Source: Paraescarpia echinospica (Eukaryota; Annelida; Polychaeta; Sabellida; Siboglinidae). Taken from it: a stretch of DNA of 64,000 bases. Location: NCBI GenBank assembly GCA_020002185.1, contig JAHLWY010000282.1, positions 62,001 through 126,000 of the forward strand, written 5' to 3'. The stretch's first letter is position 1. Each line of letters starts with the position of its first letter. The position numbers were made by a program, and so were the translations under genes. The notes beneath the pieces are model-generated. The model was given only the letters and a program-made list of their open reading frames with translations. It was not told the origin of the DNA and did no database searches. This document shows positions 56,821 to 64,000 of the stretch, piece by piece.

Positions 56821-56926
56821 AGTCGTCTTTTAAACATATTGCAAATAACAAAGTTCCTCGAGCAACTAAGACAAAGACACATATTGTATTCATAATCTAC
56901 ATTATCAACTTAAAGAAAATGAAATT

Positions 56927-57396
56927 ATGATGAACAAAGTAGAAACAGTCGAAAACTTCACCTACATGTGCAGCTCCATCAACAACCAAGGAATCATCGA
57001 TCATGACCTAAACTGCAGTGTGAGGAAAGTGCCAGCAGCCTTCAACCAGCTGAGGAAAATTTGGAACAACAAGAAATGTACCGTGACATCTAAACTCCGC
57101 TTTTATAACTCAAACGATATACCAACCCTCCTATACGGATGTGAAACATGACAACTAAAAACATGCCAACAAACAAAATTGATACATTCGACACTATATG
57201 CCTGCGAAAGATCTTGGGCATACACTGGAGCGACCATGTGACGAACATAGATGTCCGGATACGATCAGGACAAACTCTGGCAGCATCTACTATCTGCAGA
57301 AGACGATTGAGCTGGCTCGGCCATGTCACAAGGCTCGTCAGAACACTAGCAAGCAAGATTTGGATGGCGTGCTTTTACTGCCTCATGCGTCTCTAG
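56927..57396 (+). pseudogene. RTE-like LINE pol C-terminal fragment
   Basis: It reads VETVENFTYMCSSINNQGII, FNQLRKIWNNKKCTVTSKLR, YNSNDIPTLLYGCET, then in another frame FDTICLRKILGIHWSDHVTN and RRRLSWLGHVTRLV. This is the post-RT region of an RTE-like LINE, truncated at both ends. A stop follows GCET and the frame changes near 57150. Confidence 0.85.
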
Positions 57397-57399
57397 ACA

Positions 57400-58076
57400 C
57401 GGGGGCCGCTAAATCTAAGCAAGTATTATGTAAATATGTAATATTTTGTACTCACCACAGTAATAACAATAATTGTTGTCTTAACCATAACAATAATGTC
57501 TCAGCCATAAAGTTTTGTCTAAGCCATAAAACAAGTTAAAAAATTATTGTTATTGTGTAGTTATATAATAAAGTACAATGATTTGTATTTATATTGACGA
57601 GTATCTGACCTAATAATGATTTCATGAACCTATTTGTTGGTCAGAGGTGTTTACAAAATACTGTGCATAACTATTTCAAACCAAATATGCAGGTTATAGG
57701 GCAACTAACACCCTGATATGTTGTGGCAGTGTAATTATGACTATAAACTTATACTACCATAATAGTACATTAATTTCCGCAAGCTGATATTTATGTAATC
57801 GAAAATTGACATTAATTTGCCCACGTCATTTTAAAATATGACATTTCAATCATATTAGTAACATGTCTAGTCTCGTTATGGTTCAGACATGCGGCGATGG
57901 TAGGTGTTTTCAAACACACATGTCGGCTATGTTTGTTAATATCGATCACTGCTGACTGTTGGTCATTGGGATTGATACCTTAGTCCATCATAATAACAAT
58001 GATTTGGGTGAATTAATAAAAAAATTATTGTAAAATTTATCGGCTGAAAAATACACATTACTCTTGAATGGCTCAT
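57400..58076. other. No gene seen
   Basis: AT-rich DNA with some AACAATAAT and CATAA repeats. It ends at GAATGGCTCATAA where the hairpin array resumes. Confidence 0.5.
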
Positions 58077-58400
58077 AACTGCCATACTTCTAGAACCGAG
58101 TGCTAAAGATACGGCAATATGACTGCCGTACTTTTAGAACCGAGTGCTACGATACAGCTTACGCCTATACTTCAAAATGCACGCGCGTAAAAAATCCCGT
58201 ACTGTTAGAACCGAGTCCTAAATATACTTCTAGAACCGAGCGCTAAAGATACGGCTCGCGTATAAAAATTATGCGCATGCGCATATCGACTGCCGTACTT
58301 TTAGACAAGTGATGCTAAAAATACAGCTCACGGAAATAAAAGCATGCGCAAAGTGAGTGCCGTACTTTTAGAGTAGTGGTCTAAACGTAGGACTCACGTA
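58077..58400. repeat. Hairpin array upstream of AKR exon 1 (gene C)
   Basis: It continues the array broken at 49290: CTGCCATACTTCTAGAACCGAG..., TACGGCAATATGACTGCCGTA, CACGCGCG and GCATGCGCATATCGACTGCCG. It ends just before the exon, as at 22890-23235. Confidence 0.88.
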
Positions 58401-58416
58401 GCCACTGCCTTCCAGA

Positions 58417-58497
58417 ATGGACCCTGCCACTGTACCGAGGGTGCCGATCGGGACTGGCGAGTCGTTAATGCCAGTCCTCGGGCTTGGAACATCGAGG
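58417..58497 (+). CDS. Aldo-keto reductase gene C, first exon
   Basis: It starts with ATG and codes 27 residues (MDPATVPRVPIGTGESLMPV, then LGLGTSR) up to a GTAGGT donor in phase 0. LGLGTS is the conserved first strand of AKRs. The frame and the donor agree with exon 2 (CPPEIVKA) of gene B. No second exon for this copy lies before 64000. The hairpin array is directly upstream; a promoter is not clear. Confidence 0.88.
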
Positions 58498-58547
58498 GTA
58501 GGTGCCTGTTTCCCGCATGACGTTCTGCTGACGCGAAAAACATTCAT

Positions 58548-60068
58548 TCTTAAGTCAGAAACTGTAAGGTGTTATCACATCACTTCTGTTTTTTTATTTC
58601 GTGAACCGCGTGACTAGGTCTAAGTTCAAGGAGGTTGTTCGAGTCACGTGAGTTCTGGATGGTTCAGCCAACTACATTACTGACATTTGTTCATATAAAT
58701 CCACGGTATGGTGTCGGATGGTTCTGCCTACAGCATAGGGTAGTACTAGTAGGAATTAAAAGCGTCAGATATCAAAGAACGGTCATGTATCATCACTATA
58801 TGTAGTAGGCGTGGACAAGGATTTTTCAGTGAAATTGACCTATTTCAATTTGTACTCCAGCCCCTGCGATTAAAATAATTTATTCGACCATAAAATATAT
58901 ATTATGAAATCAAATTTGCACCACTAAAACGTCAATATGTTGTCTGTTCATACGTGAAATGTTGTTATAATAATTCAAAAACTACGCGGTCAGTAGGCTT
59001 CCAAAGAACCCATGAATCAACGATCTACAGGCCGTGGCAACATGCTGCCTGTGCTAAGAGGCTATGTTGTAACGCTGGCGCTGAGCATAACACTGCGCTC
59101 CGGTCAGGTCGAAAAATGAAGCGTAAATCATGCTTCTTCACAGACCTCGCGCCGCGTCAATTTTATTCATATTTAGTTAGAATAAAGTTTATGCTGATGA
59201 GGAATGGTAGTTCGACCGAACAGTGATAAGCACTCGTCCGAACGAAGAAAAATGTGCCCGCCACATGCGAGAGTAACATAAGCCTTTGCGTAGCTGTCCC
59301 CGGTGCTCCCCCCGGGTAGCTGTCATCTTTTGCTAATAACTTCACTATTTTGCATCAGATCGACTAGTGTTTATTACCAATCGATTCGGCTTTAAATTTG
59401 GAATCAAGTAAATATTGTTTTGTTAAAATAACATTTAATATGTTGCCGCGCTGACACTTAAAAGATGAAAGATTTGCGAATTTTACCCGAGTATCGACGC
59501 TTAGCGCAGCTTCGGTCGCTCGCTCGCTCGCTATGATCGAGCCGTTAGTTAAGTTTCTAATACTTTGTTCGATGCGTGTGCAAGATATTTCGGCATATCG
59601 TGGTCCCTAACTGCAAACAAATATGATCTACACAATAAATAATATTGAATTGATAACTTGTACCGAATAATTTGAGTATTTGTTTACCGTTAAAAGTGGA
59701 TCTCCCCAACTCGATAAAATAGACTGATCCACGCAACCTTAAAAATGGATTTTCCTAAACATTCTTAGTGCTATTTTCGCTGTTTGTTATCCCAGTTTAC
59801 ATGATAAAATATGTTTTATGTATACTGTAACATGTATGTGTTATGTTAAAAACGATTAGGGAATTACAAAATATAGTAAATAACAGGAATGTCGACAAAC
59901 GGCGCTGCTACGCCCATGTCCGACCGGCGAGAATATGTTGGCGTGTCGTTGCTATTTAGGCCGACATTCAACTTGCGTTTACGATATGCGGATACGCATG
60001 TGAAATCGTATTTATTATGTAGTATATATTTACTCTATTTTGGAAATAATGTACATATATACGTTATA
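58548..60068 (+). repeat. Segmental duplication block, copy 2 (pairs with 25328-28010)
   Basis: It keeps the single TTAA empty site (about 58548), the GTGAACCGCGTGACTA tract, TTTTTCAGTGAAATTGACC, and the junction GGATACGCATG.TGAAATCG where copy 1 has a LINE tail. It breaks after CGTTATATG at about 60068. Confidence 0.88.
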
Positions 60069-60469
60069 TGTCAAATTAAACCAAAGATAATATCATAATA
60101 TAAAGTGTCAAGATCCGCCAGGTGAGTCGATCTTGTGTGTATTTTCGGGTTCAGAGATAGTGTAACACTTATTAAAAAACTAAGCCATCTACAGATTTTA
60201 AAAATTTATTCACCCCCACTCAACAACAAAAAATATAAGTATTCATAAATTGCCTGAGGAAGACTCGTCAGTCTTCTACACACTCTTTTCACTGAGGTGA
60301 CACAAATATATAAATATCTCTTCTAAGTGACCTCTCATATATACAAATAGTAGAACAATTTCTTCTATCATATTCCATACAAACAAACATGACAAGCTAA
60401 TGCAACCTTATATGATCACAATAGTGAAAAGTCGTAGTACTGTTACCCTGGTGGCCATCGTAGGGTAGA

Positions 60470-61078
60470 TTTAACAACAAGATTTAACAAGATTGCCACC
60501 CAGAGAATTAACTCTAGGTGGCAGGTGGACAATGAAGCCCTTTGGCTTATCGAGAGTCCGACCCTTTTATCTATGTGTATCCCGTCCTTCTGAGGTATGT
60601 GTCGATTTTACTTTTTAAACATATTCAGGCTACTAGCACCCACATAATCAGCAGATAATCTGTTCCATTCATTTACAGTCCTTTGTGAAAATTAGAACTT
60701 TCTTATATCTAATCTACACTGCTCCTTTGCTAATGTAACTTCATGTCCTCTAGTCCTTCTATCTTTCTTAACTGAGAAAAAAATATTTCTATCAATATTT
60801 TCATAACCATTAATTATTTTAAACACTTCTATCTGTTCTCCTCTCAATCTCCTGGTCTCTAGTTTTGTTAAACCACATTCTTTTAGGCGAATTTCATAAC
60901 TAAGATCCCTCAGTTTTTGTATCATTTTAGTCGCTCTCCTCTGTACTCTTTCTAGCATAGCTATGTCCTTCCTGCGATACGGCCTCCACGCCGGTATACA
61001 ATATTCTAAATGAGGTCTCACTATTGCTTTGTACAGCGGTATTATTAGTTCTTTTTCCTTATACGATATACGGGTAAA
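60470..61078 (-). pseudogene. CR1-like LINE 3' fragment, second copy
   Basis: It is the same family as 16722-18500, 5' truncated. It carries RPHLEYCIPAWRPY, LERVQRRATKMIQKLRDLSY and EIRLKECGLTKLETRRLRGE, then RTRGHEVTLAKEQCRLDIRKF with a stop where the other copy continues. The 3' UTR and the TTGTTAAATCTTGTT tail (60471-60495) match. From 60070 to 60470 no gene is seen. Confidence 0.9.
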
Positions 61079-61563
61079 TATGTGTCGAATGAATGTTCGA
61101 GATCAACGATACCATATCTCGACACGGACGTCAACTTGAATCTGTTCTCGCCATCGGTAGCCCTCCGAAGTCGACTCCGCTCGGTTGTAAGGAATTTCCC
61201 TCTTCCCGCGGAAATTCACTCTTGACGCAGAAACCGCCTATTCGCGAGTATCAGCACTACAGGTCACGCGAGCTCGGCTTCACGCACAAACGTGTAGCCC
61301 TTGTTGGTCCTCGCTTCTACCCGACACTCCGGTATTCTCTTATAGAATATACATGAATGTAAGACCGCTCGGTATTGCTTCTATGTATTGGTTTGATAAC
61401 CACACTGTAATAATATCTTGTTACAGAGAAGACCAGGTTACATCGTCCTTTCTGTGGATCACTCTGGACTGGTGTGTTCTATATATCCCAAACCTGAGTT
61501 AATGAATAATATACTTCGCATCTGTCACGTGATCCATGCTGATGCTGACACCATTGTAATAAT

Positions 61564-62390
61564 TTAATCGCCCAATAAGTAATACAATAATTCAACATGT
61601 ACATAAATCTTGGTGATCAGTCTGTAACGTAAATTGACGTCCATATAGGTAGGAGTCGATTTTTTCTCAATCGCCGCTAGACACTCTTTCTCTACCGTTG
61701 CGTAAGACCTCTGGGCCTCGGTCAGCTTCTTACTAGCAAAACCCACGGGAAAACACATCATGTGTTTGGAGTAACACGGCCCCTAGACCTTTGATGGAGG
61801 CGTCGGTTTTGAGGATAAAATCTTCATCCCAATCCAGTAATCGAAGAACCGGTGCATTACACATGCAGGACTTCAATTCATTGAACGTCTTATCGAGGTC
61901 TTCGGACCATTTCACCACATTGGGTGCTCTTTTCTTCGTCAAGTCACTCAAAGGAGCAATAAGACTGGCATAATGAGGAATGAAGTTCTGATAATAACCA
62001 GATAATCTCAATAAAGACCTAACCTGAGTCTTGGTGCGAGGGATTTGGGCATCTCTGACTTTCTCTCTTCTTCTCCGTTTTTCCCTGTCCTCGACTACGA
62101 TCTCTCTGGGCTCTATCTGGCTGTGCATTCCTCTTTATGGCCTGTTCAAACTTGTTCTCCAGTCGATGCCGGTTCTCTGCTTCCAACTTGTCGTAGTCTC
62201 TCTGTCTCTCTAGCAACATTTTCTTTGTCACCTTGCCTTCCTCCTCAGTCTCAGAGTCTATCGTTGGAATCTCTTTATTTCCCGTCTCCTCCCCTTCCTT
62301 CCCCTCTTTACTTCCCTTCTTCGTTGTCTCTTTTATTTCCTTCTTCGGTTTCTTCTTGAGAGACGGTTATTTCTCCGGTAGCGGCTTCAT
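61564..62390 (-). pseudogene. Ty3-type element remnant: gag start joined to RT/RNase H
   Basis: On the minus strand a gag-like start near 62390 (KKPKKEIKETTKK, then TKKMLLERQRDYDKLEAENR, highly charged) is followed directly by the RT end: TKTQVRSLLRLSGYYQNFIP, APLSDLTKKRAPNVVKW and RLLDWDEDFILKTDASIKGL, then FASKKLTEAQRSYATVEKEC of RNase H. The protease and RT core are missing, so it is internally deleted, and there is a frame change near 61750. No LTR pair is secured. Confidence 0.82.
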
Positions 62391-62402
62391 GTCCATTGGA
62401 AT

Positions 62403-62909
62403 AAATATAATAGTTACACTTATACAAAGTAAGCTATATTTCTTACATAACTTAACTCTAACTAAAGTACGTTATAAATATACCGCTATTTCTTCATGTA
62501 TGTATTTTATTACGTAATAATGGTTGTTCTGGTTTCAGATCCAGAACAGTTTTAGTTTTGACAATTTTCCCTGACTCGAGGTGATCAGGGAAAGGAAACC
62601 CATTCACAAAAAGTCAGATAAAGACCAAACAACATAACATAGCTCAAAGAAACTTGCTTTATTGTCCATACATCAAATTTATCTTCCAGGTGTTCATATT
62701 TTTATTTGCCTAAGTTATATTTTTCAATTTTGTGCTTGTACTCTGCCAGGTGCTAAACTGCCAAAACAACACATTTCCTCATATGATATCTCGAAAACTA
62801 TCGTTCACATCCATTTCATGTTTTGCGTACTAGATGTATATGTTGTTGTTCTTGGACAGGTGTAATGTCATGAGATGCAAGGTATTAATAAAACGTTGTA
62901 TTAGGTCAA
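62403..62909 (+). repeat. Segmental duplication block, copy 2 (pairs with 28020-28490)
   Basis: It matches from TTACACTTATACAAAGTAAGC to GTTGTATTAGGTCAA. It has two short extra pieces (near 62545 and 62830). At 62910 an LTR begins, absent from copy 1. Confidence 0.88.
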
Positions 62910-63075
62910 TGTTGTTTATTGATATAACGGGTACAAGTTGTAAGTGTCCGTCCGTGTTTTGTACCGTTTCTGCAATACACACCAGAGGCACTCTGGGATA
63001 CCGCCAACCTCATGTGTAGTTGATTACTATTTGTAATCTGTCTCCTTAAACATGTAAACTCCACAATACACAACA
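62910..63075 (+). repeat. 5' LTR of a Ty3-type element running off the window
   Basis: It begins TGTTGTTTATT and ends CACAACA, so TGTTGT/ACAACA form the terminal inverted repeat. The left border is fixed by the paralogous empty site at 28490. The 3' LTR is beyond the window, so this is one-sided evidence. Confidence 0.8.
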
Positions 63076-63076
63076 G

Positions 63077-63094
63077 TGGCGACGAGAAAACGAA
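63077..63094 (+). other. Primer binding site
   Basis: TGGCGACGAGAAAACGAA lies one base after the LTR; TGGCGACGAG is a start often seen in Ty3-type elements of animals. Confidence 0.7.
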
Positions 63095-63101
63095 CTTAAG
63101 C

Positions 63102-64000
63102 ATGTCGGGGAAGAGCGCCCGCTTCGAACCCTATGTGGAAGAGAAGGAGAGGTTCGAAAACTACGTTGAACGTTTCGAGTTCTTCGTGATCAGTAACGGC
63201 GTAACCGCAGATGTCAAAAAGAGCATTTTCCTCTCAAACGTTGGCGCTGAATGCTACGCGAAGTTGAAGACGCAACTGAAGCCGGAGACACCGGCAAATG
63301 CGGACTATGATGAGGTAATTCGTGCGGCGACCACGGTTTACAAACAGCAACTAACAATCATAGACTTGAGAAACAAATTCATGAACAGATTACGTAGGCC
63401 TTCAGAGTCAGTGGCACAGTTTGTGCTGGCGTTGCGTGAGTTATGCGGTGAATGTGAGTAATCACATGATTATCAAGATGAGGCTCTGAGAGACATGTTC
63501 GTAAGGGGCCTGAACTTGACGGCGGTACAAGCGAAGTTAATGCTCAGAGACAATTCGCTAACGTTCAATGAGGAAATGGCCGTGAAGAGCTCAGCGGAGT
63601 TCAATGAAACGCCCGAAGATACTCCATCGGCGACGGCAGCGGTGCATCACGTGACTAGTCGGGGATCACCAAGACAGAAGCAGACGATGGTGCCGGTCGA
63701 CTGAGAGTGCTTCCGATGCGGCAGACACCACTCTGCTGTTAAATGCAAATTCATTGATCAAAAATGTTACTTGTGTGGTAAAATTGGTCATGTAGCAAAA
63801 ATGTGCAAGTCAAAAGGCCGAAGGGAGATCAGTGTAGGCAGAGAGGTTTCTAATGTTGATGATGATGTTGATGAGGCTACTGATGTTTATGGTAGTCAAA
63901 GTGACCTAGGTCTACATGGAGTGTACACAGCTAGCGAGGTTAAGAGAGGCATACATGTGAACATGGAGTTAAATGGACACAATGTGTCAATGCTTGTAGA
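63102..64000 (+). pseudogene. Ty3-type gag with zinc knuckles, start of protease
   Basis: The frame starts at ATG 63102 (MSGKSARFEPYVEEKERFEN) with a capsid-like region (FLSNVGAECYAKLKTQLKP, LRRPSESVAQFVLALRELC). Two in-frame stops interrupt it (63459-63461 TAA, 63702-63704 TGA). The same frame goes on to two zinc knuckles (CFRCGRHHSAVKC and CYLCGKIGHVAKMC), an acidic linker and NMELNGHNVSMLVD, the start of the aspartic protease, where the window ends. No frameshift is needed, only the two stops. Confidence 0.9.

Noticed and set aside
56628..56930. Tyr-Ile rich frames on both strands
   Set aside because: Translations of the AT run.
61081..61425. LTR of the Ty3 remnant at 61564-62390 (starts TGTGTC, ends TTACA)
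   Set aside because: No second copy is in the window, no polypurine tract in the right sense adjoins it and no target duplication is seen; kept only as a possibility.

Overview
The window is eukaryotic, most likely a marine invertebrate animal genome. It has short exons with GT/AG borders, no operons, long AT-rich introns, simple repeats and a heavy load of decayed LINEs, Ty3-type LTR elements, Tc1 and small inverted-repeat elements. I cannot name the species; the LINE mix reminds me of molluscs or other lophotrochozoans, which is inference only.

The only host gene family I recognise is aldo-keto reductase (AKR), spread over the whole window as exons on the + strand. Gene A is partial: a mid-gene exon at 1343-1449 and the last two exons at 11209-11306 and 12295-12358. 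Gene B has exon 1 at 23276-23356 (ATG replaced by TTG), exon 2 at 31120-31287, and later exons at 32349-32444, 36787-36870, 42712-42800 and 43323-43383. A broken exon-2 copy lies at 46837-46942, and exon 1 of gene C at 58417-58497 (ATG intact). The genes sit in a direct tandem segmental duplication with a period of roughly 30-35 kb: 8310-8530 and 10680-15835 match 37725-38213 and 42448-47795; 22240-23412, 25331-27492 and 27943-28490 match 47795-49290, 58077-60068 and 62403-62909. Several exons needed for a full AKR were not found, so gene B may be a pseudogene.

Because the paralogous copies act as empty sites for each other, several insertions can be delimited exactly. (1) 38214-42445 is a DNA-transposon-like element with inverted repeats of about 300 bp. 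It carries a decayed gene with FEN1/XPG (PIN-like) nuclease motifs and a C-terminal CXC cysteine cluster, and no recognisable DDE transposase; this is the most unusual item here. (2) 23413-25327 is a fold-back element flanked by TTAA, with tRNA-like segments in both arms. (3) 15842-22238 is a nest of LINEs. (4) 27493-27942 is a LINE tail. (5) 62910 onward is the start of a Ty3-type element.

Other mobile DNA, left to right: a structurally complete Ty3-type element (3100-7581, minus) with 145-bp LTRs, PBS, polypurine tract and a 5-bp target duplication but broken genes; nested CR1-like and other LINEs (16060-22238); an internally deleted RTE-like LINE (28760-30480); a LINE cluster with a 236-bp tail inserted between 10-bp duplications (33055-35718); a Tc1 element (50600-51760); several MITEs; and partial Ty3 elements at the right end. 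Tandem repeat arrays, including a hairpin-forming array just upstream of both AKR first exons, fill much of the rest.
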